Positions 1-8,012 of a stretch of DNA of 64,000 nt are shown here, one piece after another. Source of the stretch: Parahoeflea alexandrii (GTDB lineage: Bacteria; Pseudomonadota; Alphaproteobacteria; Rhizobiales; Rhizobiaceae); assembly GCF_027214025.1 (NCBI RefSeq), contig NZ_JAPWHB010000001.1, positions 124,001 through 188,000 on the forward strand. The letters run 5' to 3'. The stretch's first letter is position 1, and each line of letters opens with the position of its first letter. Position numbers and translations under genes: made by a program. The notes under the pieces were generated by a model. That model was not told where the DNA came from and made no database searches. It worked only from the letters and a program-made list of their open reading frames with translations.

Positions 1-204
1 CACGCCGGAAGCCGGCGGATGGTCGGGCGCCAAGTGAGCCATCGCCGGGAATGCCGGGACGCGTTAGCGGAACGGCACTCCCGGGGTAGAGAGACTGGCA
101 GGCTTTCGTGATCGCGGGAGCCTGATTGTCCCGTTTCGGGAAGAAACAAAGGGAGAGATGGACCGTTCTTCATGTCCATCTGACAAACCACAGAGGAACA
201 TCGC
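1..204. other. Leader region upstream of the aromatic operon
   Basis: No gene is recognised here; the left part could be the end of a region whose gene lies outside the window. It holds a 6-bp inverted repeat, CAGGCT (99-104) with AGCCTG (119-124), and the perfect 8-bp repeat listed separately at 156-181. No clear -35/-10 pair was found. Confidence 0.4.
156..181. promoter_or_regulatory. Inverted repeat, candidate operator before the FAH gene
   Basis: AGATGGAC (156-163) and GTCCATCT (174-181) form a perfect 8-bp inverted repeat around a 10-nt spacer. It ends 23 bases before the start codon at 205. No T-run follows, so it is not a typical intrinsic terminator. It could be an operator for a regulator of the aromatic operon or an mRNA leader hairpin. 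The regulator gene is not in the window. Confidence 0.4.
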
Positions 205-1215
205 ATGAAACTAGCCACTCTTCGTGACGGCAGCCGGGACGGGCGTCTCGTCGTTGTCTCGCGTGATCTTACCCGCGCCTCGGGGGTGCCGCATATCGCG
301 CGGTCGCTGCAAGCGGCGCTGGATGACTGGAAGCACGTTGCGCCGCGGCTTCGGGATGTGGCCCAGATGCTGGAGAGCGGCGCGGAGCCGACCGAGCGGT
401 TTCACGAGCGCGATGCGCTGTCGCCGTTGCCGCGAGCCTATCAGTGGGCGGATGGCTCGGCCTATGTCAACCACGTCGAACTGGTGCGCAAGGCGCGCGG
501 CGCCGAGATGCCGGCGAGCTTCTGGGAAGAGCCGCTGATGTATCAGGGCGGGTCAGACAGTTTCCTGGCTCCGCGCGGTCCGATCCGCATGGCCGATGAA
601 GCCTGGGGGATCGATTGCGAGGGCGAAGTCGCGGTCATCGTCGGCGATGTGCCGATGGGTGCCGACATCGATACCTGCCGCGAGGCGATTGAACTCGTCA
701 TGCTGGTCAATGATGTCAGCCTGCGCGGGCTGATCCCGGCGGAACTCGCAAAGGGCTTCGGCTTCTTCCAGTCCAAGCCATCCTCCGCATTCTCGCCTGT
801 CACGGTGACGCCGGACGAATTGGGCGAAGCCTGGGACGGCGGCAAGCTTAGCCTGCCGCTGGAGGTTGATCTCAATGGTGAGGCTTTCGGGCGCGCCAAT
901 GCGGGGATCGACATGACGTTTGATTTTCCGCAGCTGATCGCGCACGCGGCAAAGACGCGGCCACTGTGCGCGGGAACCATCATCGGTTCGGGCACCGTGT
1001 CGAACAAGGGGCCGGACGGCGATCCCGGCAAGCCGGTAAGCGAAGGCGGCGCGGGCTATTCGTGCATCGCCGAGATCCGGATGATCGAGACGATCGCATC
1101 GGGCAAGCCGGTGACGCCATTCATGCGCTTCGGCGATACGGTGCGCATCGAGATGAAGGACGCCGATGGCCATTCGATCTTCGGCGCCATCGAGCAAACA
1201 GTTGAAAAAGCTTAG
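205..1215 (+). CDS. Fumarylacetoacetate hydrolase family protein
   Basis: A 336-residue protein of the FAH superfamily, cytoplasmic, likely to hydrolyse fumarylacetoacetate (or a close beta-diketo acid) to fumarate and acetoacetate. The metal-binding E-x-E pair is at E139 and E141 (DCEGEVAVIVGD) and a further conserved aspartate at D170 (NDVSLRG). The C-terminal barrel holds the GTIIGSGTVSN stretch typical of the family. The ATG is preceded by GAGGA at a normal distance. The MBL-fold gene follows after 9 bases and maleylacetoacetate isomerase closes the same operon, which supports the last step of homogentisate or gentisate breakdown. The protein is shorter than classical FAH (about 420-430 residues), so the exact substrate is inferred from context. 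Confidence 0.85.
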   Translation: MKLATLRDGSRDGRLVVVSRDLTRASGVPHIARSLQAALDDWKHVAPRLRDVAQMLESGAEPTERFHERDALSPLPRAYQWADGSAYVNHVELVRKARGAEMPASFWEEPLMYQGGSDSFLAPRGPIRMADEAWGIDCEGEVAVIVGDVPMGADIDTCREAIELVMLVNDVSLRGLIPAELAKGFGFFQSKPSSAFSPVTVTPDELGEAWDGGKLSLPLEVDLNGEAFGRANAGIDMTFDFPQLIAHAAKTRPLCAGTIIGSGTVSNKGPDGDPGKPVSEGGAGYSCIAEIRMIETIASGKPVTPFMRFGDTVRIEMKDADGHSIFGAIEQTVEKA

Positions 1216-1224
1216 GACAGATCA

Positions 1225-2175
1225 ATGAGCAAGAAATTCGCATCCGCCGGTGACATGACGGAAAAGAACATCTCCTTTACCGAGATCGGCCGGGACATCT
1301 GGGCTTTCACCGCCGAGGGCGATCCCAATTCCGGGGTGATCATCGGCGATGACAGCGTCATGGTGATCGAGGCGCAGGCGACCCCGCGGCTTGCCAACAA
1401 GGTGATCGAAAATATCCGGTCGGTTACCGACAAGCCGATCAGCCATCTGGTGATGACCCATTATCACGCCGTGCGCGTACTCGGGGCATCTGCCTACAAC
1501 GCGCCGACCGTGATCATGGGCGACGTGGCGCGGGCGATGGTCGAGGAACGCGGCGCGGAGGACTGGGCATCCGAGTTCGAACGCTTCCCGCGGTTGTTCC
1601 AGGGCCACGAGAGCATTCCCGGGCTGACCTATCCGACAACCACCTTCTCCGAGCGGATGACGGTCTATCTCGGCAAGCGCAAGGTCGACCTGATGCATCT
1701 CGGCCGTGCCCACACCGCCGGCGATATCGTCGCCTGGGTGCCGGACGAGGAAGTCATGTTCACCGGCGACATCGTCGAATACCACTCGGCGTGTTATTGC
1801 GGCGACGGCCATTTTGACGACTGGAGCGATACGCTCGACATGATCCGGATGTTCGATCCGCAGGCGATTGGTCCCGGACGCGGCGATGCGCTGGTCGGTC
1901 GCGAGATGGTCAATGCCGCCATCGAAAGCACCCGCGACTTCGTCGATTCCACCTACCGGCCGGTGGCCAGGGTGGTGGCGCGCGGCGGTACGCTGAAAGA
2001 GGCGTGGGACGCGGTACGGGCCGAATGCGATCCGAAATTCAAGGACTTCGCGATTTACGAGCACTGCCTGCCGTTCAACGTCGCCCGTGCCTATGACGAG
2101 GCTCGCGGCATCGATACGCCACGGATCTGGACCGCGGAACGCGATGCGGAAATGTGGGCGCAGTTGCAAGGATGA
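1225..2175 (+). CDS. MBL-fold metallo-hydrolase with altered metal motif
   Basis: A 316-residue metallo-beta-lactamase-fold protein of unknown substrate. The usual HxHxDH signature reads H79-Y-H81-A-V-R84, so the Asp and last His of the motif are absent. The later family elements are kept: H163 in GRAHTAGD and D182 in FTGD. This suggests a one-metal or remodelled active site rather than a dead protein. The start has AGGA upstream and lies 9 bases after the FAH stop, so it is in the aromatic operon. A hydrolase or thioesterase acting on an aromatic intermediate is possible but not shown. A GC-rich hairpin follows at 2181-2202. Confidence 0.75.
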   Translation: MSKKFASAGDMTEKNISFTEIGRDIWAFTAEGDPNSGVIIGDDSVMVIEAQATPRLANKVIENIRSVTDKPISHLVMTHYHAVRVLGASAYNAPTVIMGDVARAMVEERGAEDWASEFERFPRLFQGHESIPGLTYPTTTFSERMTVYLGKRKVDLMHLGRAHTAGDIVAWVPDEEVMFTGDIVEYHSACYCGDGHFDDWSDTLDMIRMFDPQAIGPGRGDALVGREMVNAAIESTRDFVDSTYRPVARVVARGGTLKEAWDAVRAECDPKFKDFAIYEHCLPFNVARAYDEARGIDTPRIWTAERDAEMWAQLQG

Positions 2176-2180
2176 GAAGG

Positions 2181-2202
2181 GCGGGCGGCGAAAGCCGCCC
2201 GC
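2181..2202 (+). terminator. GNRA-capped hairpin after the MBL gene
   Basis: GCGGGCGGC (2181-2189) pairs with GCCGCCCGC (2194-2202) around a GAAA tetraloop, 5 bases after the MBL-fold stop. No T-tract follows, so it may be a weak or factor-dependent terminator, or an mRNA-stabilising element dividing the operon. The next gene begins 212 bases further on. Confidence 0.5.
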
Positions 2203-2414
2203 TGCATTCGCCGCAACGCGATGAATTCCATCGGGAATTCGGACGTGCAGCATCCGCGATAGTCTTCCGGGATCGAGGTTCGCATGTGCCGTCCATCAAA
2301 AGGCATTTTACGGGTTGATAGTTACATCTGCAACTAATAATTTTGGTTCGAGGCGTGCGATGCCCAGGCCCGATCAGCTCAGGATCGGCCCGGTGATCGG
2401 CAGGAAGGGAGATC
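2203..2414. other. Intergenic region before the flavoprotein hydroxylase
   Basis: About 210 bases with no supported gene. It contains GATGAATTCCATCGGGAATTC, in which GAATTCC and GGAATTC form an inverted repeat (2222-2240). The middle is AT-richer (around 2325-2345) and could hold a promoter for the hydroxylase gene. No confident -35/-10 pair was identified. Confidence 0.3.
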
Positions 2415-4022
2415 ATGAGCAAGATATTTGAGGTTCCGCTTTATCCGTATCAGCGCTCTGCTGACCAGGATCAGGCAACGCCGGTGCGCCACAAGGTGGT
2501 TGTGGTGGGTGCCGGTCCGATCGGGCTGGCGGCTGCAATCGACCTGGCGATGCAGGATGTTCCGGTCGTCGTCGTCGACGAGAACGACAAGGTCAGCTGG
2601 GGCTCGCGGGCGATCTGTTTTGCCAAGCGGCCGCTCGAGATCCTCGACCGGCTGGGCTGCGGCGATCCGATGGTCGACAAGGGCGTGATCTGGAACCTCG
2701 GCAAGGTCTATTTCGACGAACGCCAGGTGTTCGGTTTCAACCTGCTGCCCGAACAGGGACACAAGCGTCCGGCCTTCATCAATCTGCAGCAGTATTATTT
2801 CGAGCAGTATCTGGTCGACCGGGTGCGCCAGTTGCAGGCTGCGGGCAAGCCGATCGAGCTGCGCGGCGGCAACAAGGTGCTGGAATTGTCCCAGGACGAG
2901 ACCGGCGCGGACCTGACCATCGGTACGCCGGACGGGCCGTACAGGCTGAAAGCCGATTGGGTGATCGCCTGCGACGGCGCCGCCTCGCCGATCCGCAACA
3001 TGATGGGACTCGATTTCGTCGGCCGGGTGTTCGAGGACAATTTCCTCATCGCCGACGTGGTGATGGAAGCGGAATTTCCGACCGAACGCTGGTTCTGGTT
3101 CGACCCGCCGTTCAACCGCGGCCAGTCGGCGCTCTTGCACAAGCAGCCCGACAATGTCTGGCGGATCGATTTCCAGCTTGGCTGGGACATCGACCGCGAG
3201 GAGGAACTGAAGCCGGAAAACATCGACCGGCGGCTGAAGGCGATGCTTGGCGAGGACATCAGCTACGAGCTTGAATGGAGCTCGATCTACACGTTCCAGT
3301 GCCGCCGTATGGACCGGTTCCACGAGGGCAGGGTGATCTTCGCCGGCGACGCCGCGCATCAGGTCTCGCCATTCGGCGCACGCGGCGCCAATTCGGGCCT
3401 GCAGGACACCGACAACCTCGCCTGGAAGCTGAAGCTGATCATCGACGGTAAGGCACCGGTTACACTTCTTGACTCTTATGATGCAGAACGGGTGCACGGC
3501 GCCGACGAGAACATTCTCAACTCGTCGCGCTCGACCGATTTCATCACGCCGAAATCGGAAATGAGCCGGATCTTCCGCGATGCCGTGCTCGATTTGTCCG
3601 AACGCTATGAAGCGACGCGGCCGATGGTCAATTCCGGGCGGCTGTCGGTGCCCTGCACCTATGACGGTTCACCGCTGAACGGGCCCGATTGCGAGGCAAT
3701 GCCGGAGCGTACCCGTCCGGGCTCGCCGCTGGTCGACGCGCCGGTGCCGGGGGGCTGGCTGCTCGACCGCACAGGCTTCGGCTTTGAGCTGATGACAATC
3801 GACGAAACTGCGCCTGACGTTGTCGATGTGGATGGGATCGAGATCAAGCGGCTGGCGCTGGCGTCCGCCGACGATGCCGATGGCTATCTCAAGCAGCGTT
3901 ATCTCGGCGATGCGAAATCGGCGGTCTATCTGATCCGGCCGGACCAGCATGTGGCCGCGCGCTGGGACCATTATGACGAGACGGCGGTGAAAGCGGCCGT
4001 GCTCAAAGCGATCGGGAGATAA
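2415..4022 (+). CDS. FAD-dependent aromatic hydroxylase (MhaA/MhpA-like)
   Basis: A 535-residue class A flavoprotein monooxygenase that should use NAD(P)H and O2 to hydroxylate a phenolic ring. The dinucleotide-binding motif VGAGPIG is at residues 31-37, and the second FAD motif GDAAHQVSPFGARGANSG lies about two thirds along. AAGGGAGATC precedes the ATG. Four bases downstream is a 64-residue DUF2783 gene. This large flavoprotein plus a roughly 7-kDa partner matches the two-component MhaAB 3-hydroxyphenylacetate 6-hydroxylase described in Pseudomonas putida, which makes homogentisate. With FAH and maleylacetoacetate isomerase in the same operon that role fits well, but 3-hydroxyphenylpropionate or another phenol cannot be excluded. 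Confidence 0.8.
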   Translation: MSKIFEVPLYPYQRSADQDQATPVRHKVVVVGAGPIGLAAAIDLAMQDVPVVVVDENDKVSWGSRAICFAKRPLEILDRLGCGDPMVDKGVIWNLGKVYFDERQVFGFNLLPEQGHKRPAFINLQQYYFEQYLVDRVRQLQAAGKPIELRGGNKVLELSQDETGADLTIGTPDGPYRLKADWVIACDGAASPIRNMMGLDFVGRVFEDNFLIADVVMEAEFPTERWFWFDPPFNRGQSALLHKQPDNVWRIDFQLGWDIDREEELKPENIDRRLKAMLGEDISYELEWSSIYTFQCRRMDRFHEGRVIFAGDAAHQVSPFGARGANSGLQDTDNLAWKLKLIIDGKAPVTLLDSYDAERVHGADENILNSSRSTDFITPKSEMSRIFRDAVLDLSERYEATRPMVNSGRLSVPCTYDGSPLNGPDCEAMPERTRPGSPLVDAPVPGGWLLDRTGFGFELMTIDETAPDVVDVDGIEIKRLALASADDADGYLKQRYLGDAKSAVYLIRPDQHVAARWDHYDETAVKAAVLKAIGR

Positions 4023-4025
4023 TCC

Positions 4026-4220
4026 ATGTCTGCGCTCAACACCCAGGCCAACATCAAGGGGCCCGATGAGTTCTACGCCGAGTTGCTCTCGGTACACGAG
4101 GGGCTGAGCAAGGCGGAGAGCGATGCGCTCAACGCGCGCCTTATCCTGCTTATGGCCAACCACATTGGCGACCGTGAGGTGCTTTCGCAAGCCCTGCGGG
4201 CCGCCGCCCTGAAAGATTGA
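4026..4220 (+). CDS. DUF2783 small protein, likely hydroxylase coupling partner (MhaB-like)
   Basis: A 64-residue soluble, mostly helical protein of the DUF2783 type (core GLSKAESDALNARLILLMAN). GGAG lies 7-8 bases before the ATG, and the gene starts 3 bases after the hydroxylase stop, so the two are probably translated together. In Pseudomonas, MhaB is a small coupling protein needed for hydroxylation by MhaA. The equal size and adjacency here suggest the same role. The match to DUF2783 is by recognition; the equivalence to MhaB is inference. Confidence 0.75.
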   Translation: MSALNTQANIKGPDEFYAELLSVHEGLSKAESDALNARLILLMANHIGDREVLSQALRAAALKD

Positions 4221-4236
4221 ACGGAGGAGCTTCGCT

Positions 4237-4779
4237 ATGAAAATCGAACAGATCCATCACGTGGCCTATCGCTGCAAGGACGCCAAGGAAACCGTCAACT
4301 GGTATGTCGACAATCTCAACATGGATTTCGTGCTCGCCATTGCCGAGGACAAGGTTCCCTCGACTCACGAGCCTGATCCCTACATGCATGTGTTCCTCGA
4401 TGCCGGCCATGGCAATGTGCTGGCCTTCTTCGAGTTGCCGACGAAGCCGGAGATGGGGCGCGACGAGAACACCCCGATCTGGGTTCAGCACATTGCCTTC
4501 AAGGTGAAGGATCGCGATACGCTGGTTGCCTTCAAGGAAAAGCTCGAGGCCAACGGCATCGATGTTCTCGGGGTGACCGATCACTCGATTTTCCATTCGA
4601 TCTACTTCTTCGATCCGAATGGCCACCGCGTCGAACTGGCCTGCCCGGACCCGGACGAAGAGGCGATGATCAAGCGGCTGGACGCGGTCAAGTGGGATAT
4701 GCTTGAAGAATGGTCGAAGACCAAGCGCGCGCCCAAGCATGCCGACTGGCTGCACGCCAAGGAACTGTCGAAGGCATGA
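4237..4779 (+). CDS. VOC family protein (glyoxalase/extradiol dioxygenase fold)
   Basis: A 180-residue vicinal-oxygen-chelate protein with paired beta-alpha-beta-beta-beta modules. A plausible metal triad is H8 (QIHHVAYRC), H85 (WVQHIAFKV) and E133 (GHRVELACP), the arrangement seen in glyoxalases and type I extradiol dioxygenases. GGAGGAG lies before the ATG. It sits between the hydroxylase pair and maleylacetoacetate isomerase, so it probably isomerises or cleaves a ring intermediate of the same route. No homogentisate dioxygenase is visible in the window, so a ring-cleavage role is possible though unproven. Confidence 0.75.
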   Translation: MKIEQIHHVAYRCKDAKETVNWYVDNLNMDFVLAIAEDKVPSTHEPDPYMHVFLDAGHGNVLAFFELPTKPEMGRDENTPIWVQHIAFKVKDRDTLVAFKEKLEANGIDVLGVTDHSIFHSIYFFDPNGHRVELACPDPDEEAMIKRLDAVKWDMLEEWSKTKRAPKHADWLHAKELSKA

Positions 4780-4789
4780 GGACCGTTTG

Positions 4790-5431
4790 ATGGACATGCC
4801 CGTTCTCTATGATTACTGGCGCTCGTCGGCGAGCTACCGGGTGCGCATCGCGCTCAATCTCGCCGGCGTCGACTACAAGCCGGTGGTGGTGGACCTGTTG
4901 TGCAAGGCGCACAGGAGCGCCGAGCATCTCAAGCGCAACCCGCAAGGGCTGGTTCCGGCGCTCGAAATCGACGGGCTGATGCTGACCCAGTCGCTGGCGA
5001 TCATCGAGTACATCATCGAGACACGCGGTGTTTCGCTGTTGCCGGACGATGCGGCCGGACGGGTGCGGGTGCGGGCGCTGGCGCATTCGATTGCCATGGA
5101 CATTCACCCGGTGTGCAATCTCTCGGTGGTCAGCCATGTTCTCGAACTGGCGGGTGGTGACGACGCCATGCGGGTGGGCTGGATGCGCAAGTTCATCAGC
5201 CAGGGCCTGGAAGCATTCGAAACGCTTCTGGACCATCCGGCTACCGGCAGGTTCTGCCACGGCGATGCGCCGGGCCTGGCAGACATCTGCCTGATTCCGC
5301 AGATCTACAATGCCGAGCGCTGGGGCGCCGACATTTCCGGGCTGAAACGCATCCAGGCTGTGCGGAAGGCCTGCGACGCGCTGCCGGGCTTCGCCCGGGC
5401 GCACCCCGACCAGAACAATTTCAAGCCTTGA
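4790..5431 (+). CDS. maiA: Maleylacetoacetate isomerase (zeta-class GST)
   Basis: A 213-residue zeta-class glutathione transferase that isomerises maleylacetoacetate (or maleylpyruvate) to the fumaryl form using glutathione. The N-terminal thioredoxin-like domain has the catalytic-loop signature RSSASYRVRIAL (family form SSCSWRVRIAL), then NPQGLVPALEIDG, and a helical C-terminal domain ending in PGFARAHPDQ. The start at 4790 gives the expected N-terminus (MDMPVLYDYWRSS) and lies 10 bases after the VOC stop; the frame is open further upstream, but that would add unrelated residues. The product feeds the FAH-family enzyme at 205. The stop lies one base from the stop of the converging gene. Confidence 0.9.
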   Translation: MDMPVLYDYWRSSASYRVRIALNLAGVDYKPVVVDLLCKAHRSAEHLKRNPQGLVPALEIDGLMLTQSLAIIEYIIETRGVSLLPDDAAGRVRVRALAHSIAMDIHPVCNLSVVSHVLELAGGDDAMRVGWMRKFISQGLEAFETLLDHPATGRFCHGDAPGLADICLIPQIYNAERWGADISGLKRIQAVRKACDALPGFARAHPDQNNFKP

Positions 5432-5432
5432 T

Positions 5433-6020
5433 TCAGATCCTGGCCAGGCGCTTCTCCACCCTGGCCAGATATCGGGCCCGGCTTTCCGGCGTTGATTTGT
5501 CCATCAGGTAATGCGCCATGAAAAGGCGGCGGCAACTTTTGCCGCAGAGCGCGCGCATGCCGCGCAGGATGGTGCGCTTGCCGGGGTGAGCCACGACATA
5601 GGACCACCAGCGCGGCGCACCGCAGGTGGTGATCACGCCCAGCAGATTGATATGCGTCATCAAGGGTTCGATCGGCCCGGGGCCGTCGGGGATGCGGAAT
5701 GTCAGGTCCGGGGTCCAGACCCGGTCGAGCCAGCCCTTGAGCATCGCCGGAAGCCCGTACCACCAGGTCGGATAGACAAACAGCAGGCCCTCTGCGGCCC
5801 GGAGCCGTTCGGCATGGCCGGGGAACGGGTGATCGGCCAGCTTCATTTCGTTGTAGTGGCGGCGCTCATCGGCCGGCATCACCGGATCGAAACCTTCGGC
5901 ATAGAGATCGAGCAGATCCACCTGGTGACCGTTCTTCTCGAGTGCGCGCAAGGCCGTATCGCGGATACTGGCGCAGAAGCTTTCGGGAACCGGGTGGCAG
6001 TAGACCAGAAGAATACGCAT
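5433..6020 (-). CDS. NAD(P)H-dependent oxidoreductase, flavodoxin-like (copy 2)
   Basis: A 195-residue protein of the NQO1/MdaB flavodoxin-like fold, binding FMN or FAD and reducing quinones or other electrophiles with NAD(P)H. The start RILLVYCHPVPESFCAS is the phosphate-binding loop, and FVYPTWWYGLPAMLKGWLDR is the characteristic flavin-binding stretch. It overlaps the preceding gene in a TGATG arrangement at 6018-6022 and is the last gene of the minus-strand operon that begins with the ABC importer. It is clearly related to its neighbour, so the pair arose by duplication. The substrate is unknown; the context suggests reduction of an N-heterocycle intermediate. Confidence 0.85.
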   Translation of the reverse strand: MRILLVYCHPVPESFCASIRDTALRALEKNGHQVDLLDLYAEGFDPVMPADERRHYNEMKLADHPFPGHAERLRAAEGLLFVYPTWWYGLPAMLKGWLDRVWTPDLTFRIPDGPGPIEPLMTHINLLGVITTCGAPRWWSYVVAHPGKRTILRGMRALCGKSCRRLFMAHYLMDKSTPESRARYLARVEKRLARI

Positions 6021-6601
6021 CAGATGCTGTCCAGGGTACGTTCCACCTTCGACATGAACGCGTGCCGCGTCTTGTTGGTGGAGAGGTTCATTTCATAATG
6101 GGCAAGGTAGTTGACCGGCGCGCCGGGTTTCACTGTTGCGCGCAGCATCCTGTTGGCGATCTTGCGCGGCGGATCGCCCATCAGCCAGGTACGAAACCGC
6201 GATCCGCCATAGGAGGTGACGACAACGATCCTGGCGATGTTGTGCAATGTCGGCCGCACCTTACCATTGACCAGTCCGAAGGACACGCCGGGGAGGAACA
6301 CGCGGTCGATCCATCCCTTGAGAATGGCGGGAAAGCCGTAATTCCAGACCGGGTAGACCAGCACCAGCGCCTCGGCTTTGAGCAGGCGCTTTACATAGTC
6401 ATCGACCGGCTGCCGGTTGGTTTCGAGGTCATGGTAGTTCAGCCGCTCGGCCTCGCTCATCACCGGATTGAAGCCGTCCGCGTAGAGGTCGATGGCGTCG
6501 ACGGCGTGGCCGTTTTTCCTCAACCGCGCGATAGTCATGCGAAACAGGCTTGCGTTGAAGCTTGAGGCAACAGGATGGGCATGGACAACGAGTACGCGCA
6601 T
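6020..6601 (-). CDS. NAD(P)H-dependent oxidoreductase, flavodoxin-like (copy 1)
   Basis: A 193-residue paralogue of the next gene in the operon, with the same architecture: RVLVVHAHPVASSFNAS at the N-terminus and VYPVWNYGFPAILKGWIDRVF at the flavin site. It starts 10 bases after the stop of the FAD oxidoreductase (6612) and overlaps the second copy by one base. The two copies may form a heterodimer, since NQO1-type enzymes work as dimers with the active site at the interface, or they may act on different intermediates. Neither is shown by the sequence. Confidence 0.85.
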   Translation of the reverse strand: MRVLVVHAHPVASSFNASLFRMTIARLRKNGHAVDAIDLYADGFNPVMSEAERLNYHDLETNRQPVDDYVKRLLKAEALVLVYPVWNYGFPAILKGWIDRVFLPGVSFGLVNGKVRPTLHNIARIVVVTSYGGSRFRTWLMGDPPRKIANRMLRATVKPGAPVNYLAHYEMNLSTNKTRHAFMSKVERTLDSI

Positions 6602-6611
6602 TCGGAAGGCC

Positions 6612-8009
6612 TCAGCTTGCCTGTTTCAAGCCTTTGAACAGCCACGTCTTTCCAGCGCCAAAGTCATAGTCCGGGTCGTCCCAGGCGATCATCTTGCCCG
6701 GGTTGAGCAGGCCCTTGGGATCGGCTTCGTGTTTGAAGGCGAGCTGGATCTCGTCGGTCTGCTTCATGCCGCCTTCCTCGAGCGTGTAGCGGTGCGGATT
6801 GAAGATCGGGCAGCCGTTCTCATTGTGCAGGTCCATGATCTCCTCGAGCCGCTCCTCGGTGGTGAAGCGGATCAACGGCAGGCCGAAGCAGGTGATGTCG
6901 CCGTCGAAGCGGACGAATTCGAGGTGCGAGATCAGTTCGCCGGGGAACATCCGGTCCATCTTCGAGGCGAGCTCGAGCTGGTTGGGGAACGGGTAAAGCA
7001 CCTGCAGGTAGGTCCAGGCCGGATCGACCCGGAGCGCGCGCAGGGTGGTGTGGTTCCAGGCCAGTTCGAATACCGGCGGCAGCCCCTTGAGGTCGCCTGC
7101 CGTGGTGGCGTCAAAGACGATCTCGCCCGCATTTCGCGCGGTAAAGGCCTTGAAGGCGTCGTGGCTGTGCGGCGCGACCATGACCAGAACCACGCTCTGG
7201 CCTTCGGTCAGGAATTTCTGGTGACGCTTGAAGTAGTCGAACGGGCAGGGGGCGGCGACAACCGATATCAGCTTGGTCAGGATGCCGTCCTGGCGTGCAA
7301 GTGCGTTGGCATAGCTTGCCGCCGCATCGAAGCTGTCGAAGCCGACGATGGCGTCGACCCAGTCATAGGCCGGCGCCAGCGGCATTTCGATCTCGGTTAT
7401 GATTCCGTTGGTGCCGTAGGCATGGGTGACCTTGTGCAGGTCCTCGCCGATCAGTTCCAGTACCTGCGGCTCTTCCTCCATGGTCACCACGCGCAGGCGG
7501 ATGATGTTGCCGAAATCGCGCAATCCGCCCCAGGAGATCGAACCGACGCCGCCGGAGCCGCCGGCAATGAAGCCGCCCACGGTGGCGGTGTGGGTGGTGG
7601 AGGGATGCATGCGCAATTCCTGCCCGGAAGCGGCGCGCACCGCCTTGTCGAGATCGGAACAGATGACGCCGGGGCCGCAGATCACCCGGCCCGGAGCGAT
7701 TTCCCTGATCTCGTTCATGTCGGCGAGGCTGAGCACGAGGCCGCCGGACAGGGGCATGGCCTGGCCGTAATTTCCGGTGCCGGTGCCGCGCGGGGTGACC
7801 GGCACATCATGACGGTAGCAGGCCTTGAGAATGCGGATCAACTCGTCCTCGTTGCGCGGCGAAGCGACCAGATCCGCGGTGACATGATCGAGCTGGCGCT
7901 TGAGCACCGGCGAGTACCAGTAGAAATCCCGGCTCTTCTGCAGAACGATCTTGTCGTTCTGCTCGATGCGGATGCCGTCCAGATCGGCGATCAGTGCGGT
8001 CATGTCCAT
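6612..8009 (-). CDS. FAD-binding oxidoreductase, GlcD/PCMH type
   Basis: A 465-residue flavoenzyme of the FAD_binding_4 (PCMH) superfamily, which includes the GlcD subunit of glycolate oxidase and D-lactate dehydrogenases. The FAD-binding domain shows VTPRGTGTGNYGQ and then HPSTTHTATVGGFIAGGSGG. The C-terminus LLNPGKMIAWDD resembles the family ending (NPGK). No iron-sulfur cysteine motif is present. It starts 3 bases after the cytosine-deaminase-like gene stops, so it is tightly within the operon and probably oxidises a hydroxylated or reduced intermediate. It is a single-subunit enzyme; no GlcE or GlcF partner is nearby. Confidence 0.8.
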   Translation of the reverse strand: MDMTALIADLDGIRIEQNDKIVLQKSRDFYWYSPVLKRQLDHVTADLVASPRNEDELIRILKACYRHDVPVTPRGTGTGNYGQAMPLSGGLVLSLADMNEIREIAPGRVICGPGVICSDLDKAVRAASGQELRMHPSTTHTATVGGFIAGGSGGVGSISWGGLRDFGNIIRLRVVTMEEEPQVLELIGEDLHKVTHAYGTNGIITEIEMPLAPAYDWVDAIVGFDSFDAAASYANALARQDGILTKLISVVAAPCPFDYFKRHQKFLTEGQSVVLVMVAPHSHDAFKAFTARNAGEIVFDATTAGDLKGLPPVFELAWNHTTLRALRVDPAWTYLQVLYPFPNQLELASKMDRMFPGELISHLEFVRFDGDITCFGLPLIRFTTEERLEEIMDLHNENGCPIFNPHRYTLEEGGMKQTDEIQLAFKHEADPKGLLNPGKMIAWDDPDYDFGAGKTWLFKGLKQAS

Positions 8010-8012
8010 GGC

